Shown: positions 49,942-58,630, counted from the first letter of the stretch. The stretch: 64,000 bases of DNA from Catellatospora bangladeshensis (GCF_016862575.1 NZ_BONF01000025.1:117835-181834), one strand, 5' to 3'. Translations and numbers: made by a program. The notes: generated by a model not told the origin, from the sequence alone.

Positions 49942-51564
49942 GTGATCTTCGCGTTTGGGAAGATCCGGACAGGGTACGGCCACCGGGTGCTCGACACAGT
50001 TGACGACAGCAGCGTGACCAGGGTCTTCGACGCGGTCCTCTGCGACCGGGACGACACCCTGATCCGCGACGTGCCGCGCATCAGCGACCCCGGCCTGGTC
50101 GTGCCGATGCCGGGCGCACGGCGGGCGCTGGACCGGCTGCGCGCCGCGGGCCTGCGCATCGGCGTCGTGTCGAACCAGGCGGCGATCGGCGACGGATACA
50201 CCACCCGGGCACAGGCCGACGCCGTCGACGCCCGCGTCGAGCAGCTGCTCGGGCCGTTCGGCAGCTGGCAGCTGTGCTGCCACACCCGCGACGGCGGCTG
50301 CGGCTGCCGCAAGCCCGCACCGGGACTGATCCAGGCAGCCGCCCGTGAGCTGGGGGTGCTTCCCCACCGCTGTGTCGTGATCGGAGACGTGGGCACCGAC
50401 ATGGCCGCCGCTGCCGCCGCGGGCGCGACCGGCCTGCTCGTGCCCACCGCCCGGACCAGGGCCGAGGAGATCAGCGCCGCCGCGTACCGCGCGGGCGACC
50501 TCACGGCCGCGGCGGACTGGATCCTGGCCCGCCAGGAGGTTCTGCGGCCCGGTCCGGCCGGGCCGGGTGGTCACGTGCTGGCCGTGCGCACCGATTCGGC
50601 CGGTGACGTGCTGCTGATGGGACCTGCGATCCGCGCCCTGGCGTCCCGCGCCCGCGAGCTGACCCTGCTGACCGGCCCGCTGGGCGAGGCCGCGGGGCGG
50701 CTGCTGCCGGGCGTGACCCGCGTGCTCACCTGGCGTACGCCGTGGATCGAGCGCGATCCGGCGCCGGTCCTGCCGTCCGAGGTGGACGCTCTGGTCAGGA
50801 CCGTGCGCGAGCTGCGTGCCGACGAGGCCGTGGTGTTCACCTCGTTCCACCAGTCGCCGCTGCCGATGGCGCTGCTGCTGCGGCTGGCCGGGGTCGGGCG
50901 GATCAGCGCGATCAGCGAGGACTACCCCGGCGCGCTGCTCGACGTGCGCCACCACGTGCCCGACGACCTGCCGGAGGCCCAGCGCGCACTGTCGCTGGCG
51001 GCCGCGGCGGGACACCTCCTGCCTGACGGCGACGACGGCCGGTTGCGTACGAACCTTCCAGCTGCGGATACACGCGGCCAGCTCGTCGTCGTCCACCCCG
51101 GTGCCAACGCGGGCGCGCGCGGCATCCCGCGCAAACGGGCGGTGGGGATCGTGCGGGCGCTGGCGCAGGCCGGATACGACGTCGCCGTCACCGGCGGGCC
51201 GGGCGAGGCCGAGCTGACCGCCGAGGTCGCCGGGGACGTCGCGGCGGACCTCGGCGGGCAGACCGACTGGGCCGCGCTCGGCCGGCTGCTGGCGCGCTCG
51301 GCGTGCCTGGTCGTCGGCAACACCGGACCGGCCCACCTGGCCGCCGCCGTCGGCACGCCGGTGGTCAGCCTGTACGCGCCCACGGTGCCGTTCGCGCGCT
51401 GGGGCCCGTACGCCGTGCCGCACGTGCGCCTCGGCGACCCCGACGCGCCCTGCCGCGACAGCCGCGCGGTCACCTGCACCCTGCCCGGCCATCCCTGCCT
51501 CGGCGCGATCGACCCGGGTGAGGTCGCCGCCGCCGTCGCACGTCTCATCGGGAGCGCGTCATGA
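49942..51564 (+). CDS. GmhB-like HAD phosphatase fused to GT9 heptosyltransferase
   Basis: A 540-residue fusion if read from GTG 49942; GTGs at 49987 and 50014 are alternative starts, and no site has a clear ribosome-binding site. Residues 30-190 are a histidinol-phosphatase/GmhB-type HAD domain: nucleophile D35 in LCDRDDTL, SNQAAIGDGY, and a zinc motif C112-x-H114 with C120-x-C122 before RKP, as in D,D-heptose 1,7-bisphosphate phosphatase. Residues from about 205 are a GT9 ADP-heptose transferase-like domain (AVRTDSAGDVLLMGPAIRAL, VHPGANAGARGIPRKRAVGI, VVGNTGPAHLAAAVGTPVVS). It should dephosphorylate heptose bisphosphate and transfer heptose. It is the first of six tightly packed genes. Confidence 0.88.
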   Translation: MIFAFGKIRTGYGHRVLDTVDDSSVTRVFDAVLCDRDDTLIRDVPRISDPGLVVPMPGARRALDRLRAAGLRIGVVSNQAAIGDGYTTRAQADAVDARVEQLLGPFGSWQLCCHTRDGGCGCRKPAPGLIQAAARELGVLPHRCVVIGDVGTDMAAAAAAGATGLLVPTARTRAEEISAAAYRAGDLTAAADWILARQEVLRPGPAGPGGHVLAVRTDSAGDVLLMGPAIRALASRARELTLLTGPLGEAAGRLLPGVTRVLTWRTPWIERDPAPVLPSEVDALVRTVRELRADEAVVFTSFHQSPLPMALLLRLAGVGRISAISEDYPGALLDVRHHVPDDLPEAQRALSLAAAAGHLLPDGDDGRLRTNLPAADTRGQLVVVHPGANAGARGIPRKRAVGIVRALAQAGYDVAVTGGPGEAELTAEVAGDVAADLGGQTDWAALGRLLARSACLVVGNTGPAHLAAAVGTPVVSLYAPTVPFARWGPYAVPHVRLGDPDAPCRDSRAVTCTLPGHPCLGAIDPGEVAAAVARLIGSAS

Positions 51565-52544
51565 GAATCCTGCTGTGGCATGTGCACGCCGCCTGGACCA
51601 CCGCGTTCCTGCAGGGACCGCACACCTACCTGGTGCCGGTCACCGCCGAGCGCGGCCCGTACGGGCGGGGCCGCGCCCAGACCTACGACTGGCCGGCCTC
51701 CTGTGTGGAGCTGACCCCGGCCGAGCTGGCCGGCGCCGACGTGGACCTGGTGGTGCTCCAGCGGCCCGAGGAGTGGGCGCTTGCCGCGCGCTGGCTGCGC
51801 CGCATCCCCGGCCGCGACGTGCCCGTGGTGTACGTCGAGCACAACACCCCGCGCCGCGACGTGCCCGACAGCCCGCATCCGATGGCCGACCGCGACGACG
51901 TGACCCTGGTGCACGTCAGCCACTTCAACGACCTGTTCTGGAACGCGGGCGGCACCCGCACGGTCGTGATCGAGCACGGCATCTGCCCGCCCGCGGCCGA
52001 GTACACCGGTGAGCTGGACCGGGTCGGCGTGGCGATCAACGAGCCGCTGCGGCGCTGGCGCGTCACCGGCACCGACCTGCTGCCCCGGTTCTGCGAGGTG
52101 GCCGGGCTGGACGTGTTCGGCATCGGCGCCGGGCGGCTGCGCGGCCTGCTGCCGCCCGGCACCGGGCTGTACGACGATCCCCCGCAGCACGAGCTGCACC
52201 GGCAGCTGGCCCGCCGTCGCGTCTACCTGCACCCGATGCGGTGGACGTCGCTGGGCCTGAGCCTGCTGGAGGCCATGATGATCGGCATCCCGGTGGTCGC
52301 GCTGGCCACCACGGAGGCCGTGGAAGCCGTGCCGCCGCAGTCCGGCGTGCTGTCCACCCGAGTGGACACGCTGGTCGAGGCGGTGCGCTGGCTGATCAAG
52401 GATCCCGAGACCGCCACCGAGGTCGGCTCGCGGGGCCAGGCAGCGGTCCGCGCCCGCTACGGGCTCGACCGGTTCCTCGCCGCCTGGGAGCGGCTGTTCA
52501 AGGAGGTGGCGCCATGTATGTCGACTCCATCGACGGCAAGGTGA
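51561..52544 (+). CDS. GT4-like glycosyltransferase
   Basis: A 327-residue glycosyltransferase of GT-B fold. Supporting elements are a nucleotide-sugar-like C-terminal half with YLHPMRWTSLGLSLLEAMMI and GIPVVALATTEAVEAVP, plus an N-terminal half with VVYVEHNTPRRDVPD and VSHFNDLFWNAGG. It retains the EAM(M) glutamate region typical of GT4-type enzymes. It probably adds a hexose or heptose to the product of the neighbouring operon. The ATG overlaps the previous stop (ATGA), and its 3' end overlaps the gmhA start by 31 nt. Confidence 0.82.
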   Translation: MRILLWHVHAAWTTAFLQGPHTYLVPVTAERGPYGRGRAQTYDWPASCVELTPAELAGADVDLVVLQRPEEWALAARWLRRIPGRDVPVVYVEHNTPRRDVPDSPHPMADRDDVTLVHVSHFNDLFWNAGGTRTVVIEHGICPPAAEYTGELDRVGVAINEPLRRWRVTGTDLLPRFCEVAGLDVFGIGAGRLRGLLPPGTGLYDDPPQHELHRQLARRRVYLHPMRWTSLGLSLLEAMMIGIPVVALATTEAVEAVPPQSGVLSTRVDTLVEAVRWLIKDPETATEVGSRGQAAVRARYGLDRFLAAWERLFKEVAPCMSTPSTAR

Positions 52545-53155
52545 TCCGCAGTCACCTGCGCCGGCTGCAGCAGACCGCGAGCGCGTTCGAGCCGGAGGCG
52601 GGCAAACTCGCCCGGTGGGGGCTGGTGCTGGCCCGTACCCTGATCGGCGGCGGGCGGCTGCTGATCGCCGGGAACGGCGGCTCCGCCGCCCAGGCGCAGC
52701 ATCTGGCCGCCGAGTTCGTCGGCAAGCTGCGCGAGGACCGCATCCCGCTCTCGGCGATCGCGCTGACCGCCGACACCTGCGGGGTCACCGCGATCGCCAA
52801 CGACTACGGATACGGCCACGTGTTCGCCCGGCAGGTGCGGGCGCACGGGCAGCCGGGCGACGTGCTGCTGCTCATCTCGACCAGCGGCCGCAGCCCGAAC
52901 CTGCTGGAGGCCGCCGACACCGGCCGGGCGCTGGGCATGCGCACCTGGGCGTTCTCCGGCGACCGGCCCAACCCGCTGGCCGAGCGGTGCGCCGAGGCGC
53001 TGGCCGTACCCAGCAACGACACCCAGATCGTGCAGGAGCTGCACCTGGCCGCCGCCCACCTGCTGTGCGAGTACGTCGACGCCGCGCTGCCCCGCGCGCA
53101 CGGCGCGCCGCCGTCCCCGGTCGAGCTGCGGGTCATGGCGGGAGCCCCGCGATGA
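52514..53155 (+). CDS. gmhA: GmhA-like sedoheptulose-7-phosphate isomerase
   Basis: A 213-residue SIS-domain enzyme that converts sedoheptulose-7-phosphate to heptose-7-phosphate, the first step to NDP-heptose. Diagnostic stretches are LLIAGNGGSAAQAQHLAAEF (phosphate-binding Ser and His), LTADTCGVTAIANDYGYGHV, LLISTSGRSPN and TQIVQELHLAAAHLLCEYV near the C-terminus. ATG 52514 has an excellent AAGGAGG site. It overlaps the preceding transferase by 31 nt and the hldE start by 4 nt, so all are co-translated. Its co-location with hldE and gmhB-type genes makes the assignment firm. Confidence 0.92.
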   Translation: MYVDSIDGKVIRSHLRRLQQTASAFEPEAGKLARWGLVLARTLIGGGRLLIAGNGGSAAQAQHLAAEFVGKLREDRIPLSAIALTADTCGVTAIANDYGYGHVFARQVRAHGQPGDVLLLISTSGRSPNLLEAADTGRALGMRTWAFSGDRPNPLAERCAEALAVPSNDTQIVQELHLAAAHLLCEYVDAALPRAHGAPPSPVELRVMAGAPR

Positions 53156-54606
53156 CCCCGCAGCTGCTGGTGGTGGGCGACTCGCTGCTCGACCTCGACG
53201 TGGCGGGCAGCGTGGACCGGATCAGCCCGGACGCGCCGGTGCCCGTGTTCGAGGAGGGTGACGCGACGGCCCGGCCCGGCGGCGCCGCCCTGGCCGCGAC
53301 GCTGCTGGCACTGCACGGGCACCGGGTGCGGCTGCTGACCGCCATCGGCGCCGACGAGGCCGGGCAGCGCCTGCGCGGCCTGCTCAACGAACACGGCGTG
53401 GAGGTGCTGGCGCTGCCGTACCGGGGACACACGCCGGAGAAGATCCGGCTGCTCAGCGGGCGGCAGGTGGTGCTGCGGCTGGACCGCTCGGCGGTCACCG
53501 AGCCGGTCGGTGAACCGGCGGAGACCGCGCTGGTGGCGCTGGCCCAGGCCGACGGTGTACTCGTCGCCGACTACGGGCGCGGGGTCACCAGCGTCAACGA
53601 GCTGCGCCGGGTGCTGGCCACGGTCGCGGGCAGCCGGCCGGTGGTGTGGGACCCGCACCCGCGCAGCTGCGGACCGGTGCATGGGATGCGCCTGATCACC
53701 CCGAACGAGCACGAGCTGCCCGCCGACGACGACGGGACGGCCCCGTACGCAGACCGGCTCGGCGCGCTGGCCCGCCGTGCCGCGACCGCGCGGCTGCTCT
53801 GGCGGGCCGGCGGCGTCGCGCTGACCCTGGGCGCACAGGGGGCGCTGCTGGCCGACGGCAGCCCGGTGCCGCTGGTCGTCGCCCCGCCGCTGGTCGGCGA
53901 GGGCGACACCTGCGGCGCCGGGGACCGGTTCGCGGGCGCGGCCACCGCCGCCCTGGCCGAGGGTGCGCTGGCGTCCGAGGCGGTGCAGCTCGCCGTCACG
54001 GCGGCGGCAAGGTTCGTGGCGTGCGGCGGCGCGTCGCACTACCGCCAGGACAGCCCGGCAACGCCCGCGCCCGGCGCGTTCGGGCTGGCGGCCGCCCGCG
54101 AGGTGGTCGCCCGGACCCGCGCCGCGGGCGGGCGGGTGGTCGCCACCGGCGGCTGCTTCGACCTGCTGCACGCCGGGCACGTCGCCACCCTGCGCGCCGC
54201 CCGCGAGCTGGGCGACTGCCTGGTGGTCTGCGTCAACTCCGACCGCAGCGTACGCGGGCTCAAGGGCGCGGGCCGGCCGCTGGTGGGCCAGGACGACCGC
54301 GCGCAGACGCTGGCCGCGCTCGGCTGCGTCGACGCGGTGGTGGTGTTCGACGACGCGACGCCGCTCGGCGTCCTGGAGCACCTGCGCCCGGACGTGTGGG
54401 TCAAGGGCGGCGACTACAACCTGCAGGAGCCCGGCGCGGCCCGGCCCTCCGGCGGCGTGATGCCGGAGGCCGACCGGGTCCGGGACTGGGGCGGGCAGTG
54501 CGTGCTGGTGCCGTACGTCGCCGGGCACTCCACCACCGCCCTGATCCACAGCGCCCGGCGCACGGCACCCGCCGCGCCGGAGGAGGCACGAAGGAGCACG
54601 CCATGA
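53152..54606 (+). CDS. hldE: HldE-like bifunctional heptose-7-phosphate kinase / heptose-1-phosphate adenylyltransferase
   Basis: A 484-residue bifunctional enzyme. Residues 1-310 form a PfkB/ribokinase-type kinase: VVGDSLLDLDVAG, GGAALAATLLALHGHRVRLL, and the anion-hole signature EGDTCGAGDRFAGAA with catalytic Asp. Residues 330-484 are a cytidylyltransferase-like nucleotidyltransferase with GGCFDLLHAGHVATL (HxGH), NSDRSVRGLKG and KGGDYNL. It would phosphorylate heptose-7-phosphate at C1 and then join heptose-1-phosphate to AMP, giving an ADP-heptose. The domain order and size are as in Gram-negative HldE. The ATG overlaps the gmhA stop. Confidence 0.92.
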   Translation: MTPQLLVVGDSLLDLDVAGSVDRISPDAPVPVFEEGDATARPGGAALAATLLALHGHRVRLLTAIGADEAGQRLRGLLNEHGVEVLALPYRGHTPEKIRLLSGRQVVLRLDRSAVTEPVGEPAETALVALAQADGVLVADYGRGVTSVNELRRVLATVAGSRPVVWDPHPRSCGPVHGMRLITPNEHELPADDDGTAPYADRLGALARRAATARLLWRAGGVALTLGAQGALLADGSPVPLVVAPPLVGEGDTCGAGDRFAGAATAALAEGALASEAVQLAVTAAARFVACGGASHYRQDSPATPAPGAFGLAAAREVVARTRAAGGRVVATGGCFDLLHAGHVATLRAARELGDCLVVCVNSDRSVRGLKGAGRPLVGQDDRAQTLAALGCVDAVVVFDDATPLGVLEHLRPDVWVKGGDYNLQEPGAARPSGGVMPEADRVRDWGGQCVLVPYVAGHSTTALIHSARRTAPAAPEEARRSTP

Positions 54607-55286
54607 ACGTCAACCCGGGACGGGTGCTGGTCAGCGGCGGGGCGAGCGGCCTGGGCGCCGCGGTGGTGCGGGCCGTCGCCGACGCGGGCGGCAAGCCCTA
54701 CACCGTGGACCGGCAGCCGGTCGACGGCGACGGCGTGGTCGCCGACGTGGCAGACACCACGGCGGTGACCGCGGCCGTCACCGAGCTGGCGCAGCGGACC
54801 GGCGGGTTCGACGCGGTGGTCACCGCGGCGGGCTGGGACCGGCCCGGCCGCCTGGCCGACGTGCCCGCCGACGAGTGGGACCGGGTGGTGCGGATCGACC
54901 TGCTCGGCACCGCGGCGGTGGTCCGCGCCGTGCTGCCGCACCTGCCGGTGACCGGCGGGCACGTCGTCACCATCGCCTCGACGCTGGGCCTGCGCGCGCT
55001 GTCGGACGCCACGGCGTACTGCGCCGCCAAGTTCGGCGTGGTCGGATTCACCCGGGCGCTGGCCGTGGAGCTGGCCGGGCAGGTGGACGTGACCCTGCTG
55101 ATCCCCGGCGGGATGCGCACCGCGTTCTTCGACGGGCGCACCGAGCAGTACAGGCCCGGCGCCGACGCCGCGCTCAACGACCCGGCGTACGTGGCGAACG
55201 CGGTCCTGTTCGCGCTGAGCCAGCCGCCCGGCTGCGCGGTCCGGGAGCTGATCGTGTGCCCGGACCGGGAGCCGTCCTACCCGTGA
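54603..55286 (+). CDS. SDR family oxidoreductase in heptose operon
   Basis: A 227-residue classical short-chain dehydrogenase. The cofactor loop is VSGGASGLGAAV (near 10-21), and the catalytic site is intact (ATAYCAAKFGVVGF, i.e. YxxxK). This is the classical, not the extended, SDR type. It is therefore not an obvious counterpart of the HldD 6-epimerase, an extended SDR. It may reduce or oxidise the heptose or an NDP-sugar. The ATG overlaps the hldE stop, and the stop overlaps the GT9 start, so it belongs to the operon. Confidence 0.85.
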   Translation: MNVNPGRVLVSGGASGLGAAVVRAVADAGGKPYTVDRQPVDGDGVVADVADTTAVTAAVTELAQRTGGFDAVVTAAGWDRPGRLADVPADEWDRVVRIDLLGTAAVVRAVLPHLPVTGGHVVTIASTLGLRALSDATAYCAAKFGVVGFTRALAVELAGQVDVTLLIPGGMRTAFFDGRTEQYRPGADAALNDPAYVANAVLFALSQPPGCAVRELIVCPDREPSYP

Positions 55287-56248
55287 CCGGCCCACCGGCG
55301 GACGTCCTGGTGCTGCGCGCGCTGGGCATCGGGGACCTGGCGACGGGCGTCCCGGCGCTGCGCGGCCTGCGAGTGGCGTACCCGGCGGCGCGGATCACCC
55401 TCGCCGCCCCGGCCTGGCTCGCACCGCTGGTGGAACTCATCGGTGCCGTCGACCGGCTCGACCCGGTCGACGGCCTGCACTCGGGACCGCGCCGGGGCCG
55501 GTACGACCTCGCGGTCAACCTGCACGGCCGGGGGCCGCAGTCACACCGCGTGCTGGCCCCGCTCGGCGCGCCGCTGTGGGCGTTCCGCAATCCCGACGCG
55601 GGCTGCCCGACCGGCCCCGAGTGGCGGCCCGACGAGCACGAGACGGCCCGCTGGTGCCGCCTGCTCGCCTGGTACGGCGCGCCGGCCGATCCGGGTGACC
55701 TGGCGCTGTCCACCCCGCCTTCGGTGCCTGCCGAGGCCGGGGCGACGCTGGTGCATCCCGGCGCCAAGGCCCCGGCCCGGCGCTGGCCGCCGGAGCGGTT
55801 CGCCGCCGTGGCCCGCGCCCTGTCTGACGCCGGGCACCGGATCCTGATCACCGGATCCGGCGGTGACGTGGCGCTGGCCCGGCACGTGGCCGACCTTGCC
55901 GGTCTGCCCGGTTCGCGGGCGGTGGCCGGGCGCACCGGCGTCGGCGAGCTGGCCGGGCTCGTCGCGCACGCGCGGCTGGTGGTGTGCGGCGACACGGGCA
56001 TCGGCCACCTGGCCACCGCGTACGGGACCCCGTCGGTGGTCCTGTTCGCCGAGCTGGGCCCGCACCTGTGGGGACCACCACCCGCTCACCCATGGCATCG
56101 GGCCCTGTGGCGTGCAGACCTGGCCCACGAACGACAAGCCGGCGACGCGCCGCATCCGGCGCTGGCCGCATTGACCGCCGCAGAGGTCGTCGCGGCGGCT
56201 CAGCAGGCCATCGGCGCCAGGAGCCCCGCCTCGCACCGGATGCTGTAA
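55283..56248 (+). CDS. GT9-family heptosyltransferase-like protein
   Basis: A 321-residue ADP-heptose:glycan transferase homologue. The GT9 features are VLRALGIGDLATGVPALRGL at the start, VNLHGRGPQSHRVLAPLG, VHPGAKAPARRWPPERFAAV, VAGRTGVGELAGLVAHARLV and the nucleotide-binding CGDTGIGHLATAYGTPSVV. In Gram-negatives these enzymes add heptose to lipid A core; here the acceptor is unknown. The GTG overlaps the preceding stop. This is the last gene of the operon. A palindromic promoter overlaps its stop codon. Confidence 0.9.
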   Translation: MTGPPADVLVLRALGIGDLATGVPALRGLRVAYPAARITLAAPAWLAPLVELIGAVDRLDPVDGLHSGPRRGRYDLAVNLHGRGPQSHRVLAPLGAPLWAFRNPDAGCPTGPEWRPDEHETARWCRLLAWYGAPADPGDLALSTPPSVPAEAGATLVHPGAKAPARRWPPERFAAVARALSDAGHRILITGSGGDVALARHVADLAGLPGSRAVAGRTGVGELAGLVAHARLVVCGDTGIGHLATAYGTPSVVLFAELGPHLWGPPPAHPWHRALWRADLAHERQAGDAPHPALAALTAAEVVAAAQQAIGARSPASHRML

Positions 56249-56261
56249 CCACGGTTACACT
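56244..56261 (+). promoter_or_regulatory. Palindromic operator/promoter for the chromate operon
   Basis: TGTAACCACGGTTACA at 56244-56259 has perfect 7-bp arms. A -10-like TACACT at 56256-56261 overlaps it and lies 6 nt before the GTG start at 56268. The dyad overlaps the stop codon of the preceding gene. It would let a chromate-responsive repressor block transcription. Confidence 0.6.
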
Positions 56262-56267
56262 GCAGCG

Positions 56268-56765
56268 GTGAGCGCTGGTCCGGCCGGAACGTGGGTGCTG
56301 CTGGCCTACCGCATCCCCCGTGAGCCGTCGCGACCGCGGATCGCGGTGTGGCGCAAGCTCGAAGCCCTGGGCGTGGCCCGGCTCGGCGACGGACTGGTCG
56401 CGCTGCCCGCCGACGCCCGCACCCGCGAGCACCTCGACTGGATCGCCGACGAGGTCACCGACGCCGGCGGCACCGCCACCATCTGGGTGGCCACCCCGGG
56501 CAGCCTCACCCAGGAACGCTCCCTCGCCGCAGCGATGCGTGAGGCACGTGCTGCCGAATACGAGCAGATCACCGCCGAGGCTCACGCTGCCGCCTCGAGC
56601 GACGACACCGAACGCCGGCGAGTGCTGCGCCGACTGCGCGCCGAACTGCGCCGCATCGGCCGCCGCGACTACTTCCCGCCGCCCCAGCGGCGGGCCGCCC
56701 ACACGGCCGTGCAGGCACTGGCCGAACCGCAGACCAGCGACCTTCCCGCGGAGCAGCGCGCATGA
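56268..56765 (+). CDS. chrB: ChrB N-terminal domain protein
   Basis: A 165-residue protein matching the N-terminal half of chromate-resistance regulator ChrB: WVLLAYRIPREPSRPRIAVWRKLEALG, LVALPADARTREHLDWIADEV, ATIWVATPGSLTQERSL and a charged helical tail. In most relatives this is one protein with the C-terminal part; here the two halves are separate genes overlapping by 4 nt. Full-length ChrB senses chromate and represses the operon. The GTG at 56268 lies 6 nt after a -10 box, suggesting a leaderless mRNA. Confidence 0.87.
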   Translation: MSAGPAGTWVLLAYRIPREPSRPRIAVWRKLEALGVARLGDGLVALPADARTREHLDWIADEVTDAGGTATIWVATPGSLTQERSLAAAMREARAAEYEQITAEAHAAASSDDTERRRVLRRLRAELRRIGRRDYFPPPQRRAAHTAVQALAEPQTSDLPAEQRA

Positions 56766-57196
56766 GCACCTGGGCCACCCGAGCCGGGATCCACATCGAC
56801 CGGGCCGCATGCGCCTGGCTGATCCGCCGCGCCGTCGACCCGTACGCGATGTTCGTGTTTGTCGCCGATCCCGCCGACGTGCCCGACGGTGCGACCCCGT
56901 TCGACATGCGCGGGGTGGACCTGGGCCACCACGGTGACGACTGCTCGTTCGAGACGATCCTGCGCCGTTACGAGGTCACCGACCCGGTGCTGTGGAAGAT
57001 CGCTGAGATCGTGCACGAGGCCGACCTCGACGACGAACGCTTCGACGCCCCCGAAGCCCCGGGCCTGGACGCGGTCCTGCGCGGACTGTCGATGATCGCC
57101 GACGACGAGCAGATCCTCACGATCACCCGGCCGATGTTCGACGGCCTGTACGAGTACTACCGACGCGGCCTGCTGCTGGACCGCACCCCCGCCTGA
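56762..57196 (+). CDS. ChrB C-terminal domain protein (chromate resistance)
   Basis: A 144-residue protein equal to the C-terminal half of ChrB. It carries WATRAGIHIDRAACAWLIRR, FVFVADPADVPDGATPFDMR, DLGHHGDDCSFETILRRYEV and a DPVLWKIAEIVHEADL stretch. The His-His-x-x-Asp-Cys motif is a plausible metal- or chromate-sensing site. The ATG overlaps the stop of the N-terminal half. Splitting chrB into two genes is not a frameshift here: the second frame has its own start and Shine-Dalgarno-like GGAGCAG. Confidence 0.87.
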   Translation: MSTWATRAGIHIDRAACAWLIRRAVDPYAMFVFVADPADVPDGATPFDMRGVDLGHHGDDCSFETILRRYEVTDPVLWKIAEIVHEADLDDERFDAPEAPGLDAVLRGLSMIADDEQILTITRPMFDGLYEYYRRGLLLDRTPA

Positions 57197-57228
57197 ACCA
57201 TGGACGAACCACACTGCGGAGCGTCACG

Positions 57229-58629
57229 ATGACCACCACTCACAGGGCCGGCAGCACCGAGACGGGACAGCCGGCGGCCGGCGACGTCGTCCCGCTGCGC
57301 CACGCGGTCAAGGCGTGGTTCCTGATCTCGTTGCAGACGTTCGGCGGCCCGGCCGGGCAGATCGCCGTCATGCAGCGCCACCTCGTCGACGAGCGGCGCT
57401 GGATCGGCCAGAGGCGCTTCCTGCACGCCCTCAACTACTGCATGCTGCTGCCCGGCCCCGAAGCCCAGCAGCTGGCCATCTACGTCGGGTGGCTGCTCAA
57501 CGGCGTCCGCGGCGGCCTCATCGCCGGCACCCTGTTCGTTCTGCCCGGCCTCGTCGCGCTGCTGGCCCTGTCCGGGCTGTACGTCGCCTACGGCGACACC
57601 ACTGCCGTCACCGCCGTCTTCACCGGACTCGCCCCCGCGATCGTCGCCGTCGTCGCCCAGGCCGTATGGCGCGTCGGCACCCGCTCACTGCACAACACCG
57701 CACTGGTCGGACTGGCGGTGGCCGCGTTCGCGGCGCTGGCGCTGTTCGCAGTGCCGTTCCCGCTCGTCATCGCCGCCGCGGCACTGGCCGGGTGGACCCT
57801 GCACCGGGTGCGCCCTCAGCTGGTCGCGACCGGCAGCGGCCGGCACGGCAACGGCGAGGACGGCCCGCCGCCGCTGATCCCCGACGACGCCCTGCACCAC
57901 GACCGTCCGTCCACCGGGCGCGCGATCGCCATCCTGACAGCCGGGCTGGCCGCCTGGTTCCTGCCCATCGCGGCCGTCGCGGCCACCACCGGCACCGGCA
58001 GCGTGTTCACCCAGCAGGGCCTGTTCTTCTCCGGCGCCGCCGTCGTCACCTTCGGCGGCGCCTACGCCGTCCTGTCCTACGTCGCCCAGCAGGCCGTCGA
58101 ACGCTACGCCTGGCTGTCCGCAGGCGACATGGTCCGCGGCCTGGCCCTGGCCGAATCCACCCCCGGCCCGCTGATCATGGTCGTGCAGTTCGTCGCGTTC
58201 CTCGGCGCCTACCACCACCCCGGCAGCCTCGACCCCTGGACTGCAGGCATCATCGCCTCGCTGCTGACCACCTGGGTCACGTTCGTGCCGTGCTTCCTGT
58301 TCATCCTGCTCGGCGCCCCCTACGTCGAGAAGCTGCGCGCCAACCACAGCCTGTCCGCGGCACTGACCGGGATCACCGCAGCGGTCGTCGGCGTCATCGC
58401 CAACCTCGGGCTCTACTTCGCCTTTCACACCCTGTTCGCCGGCACCCGCACCGTCACCACCGGGCCGCTGAACATGCTGCTGCCGGATCCGTCCAGTCTG
58501 CGCCCGGCCGCAGCGGTCATCGCAGCGGCAGCCGCCGTGATGATCTTCTGGGCGAAGTGGTCCGTGCTGCGGGTGCTCGCCATCTGCACCCTGCTGGGCA
58601 TCGGCGCCGGGCTGCTCAGCCTGATCTGA
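57229..58629 (+). CDS. chrA: ChrA chromate efflux transporter
   Basis: A 466-residue long-chain CHR-family transporter. It has two homologous halves. The first has LQTFGGPAGQIAVMQRHLVD, RFLHALNYCMLLPGPEAQQL and GGLIAGTLFVLPG; the second has FGGAYAVLSYVAQQAVE, GLALAESTPGPLIMVVQFV and a TWVTFVPCFLFILLGAPYVE segment. ChrA proteins move chromate out of the cell. The ATG at 57229 follows GCGGAGCG. It starts 32 nt after the chrB half-gene and completes a three-gene chromate-resistance unit followed by a hairpin. Confidence 0.93.
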   Translation: MTTTHRAGSTETGQPAAGDVVPLRHAVKAWFLISLQTFGGPAGQIAVMQRHLVDERRWIGQRRFLHALNYCMLLPGPEAQQLAIYVGWLLNGVRGGLIAGTLFVLPGLVALLALSGLYVAYGDTTAVTAVFTGLAPAIVAVVAQAVWRVGTRSLHNTALVGLAVAAFAALALFAVPFPLVIAAAALAGWTLHRVRPQLVATGSGRHGNGEDGPPPLIPDDALHHDRPSTGRAIAILTAGLAAWFLPIAAVAATTGTGSVFTQQGLFFSGAAVVTFGGAYAVLSYVAQQAVERYAWLSAGDMVRGLALAESTPGPLIMVVQFVAFLGAYHHPGSLDPWTAGIIASLLTTWVTFVPCFLFILLGAPYVEKLRANHSLSAALTGITAAVVGVIANLGLYFAFHTLFAGTRTVTTGPLNMLLPDPSSLRPAAAVIAAAAAVMIFWAKWSVLRVLAICTLLGIGAGLLSLI

Positions 58630-58630
58630 G

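Noticed and set aside
56762..57196. Was the split chrB caused by a frameshift?
   Set aside because: The two halves overlap by ATGA with their own start, and both keep coding-like sequence to their ends. A deliberate or ancient gene split is more likely than a recent mutation.
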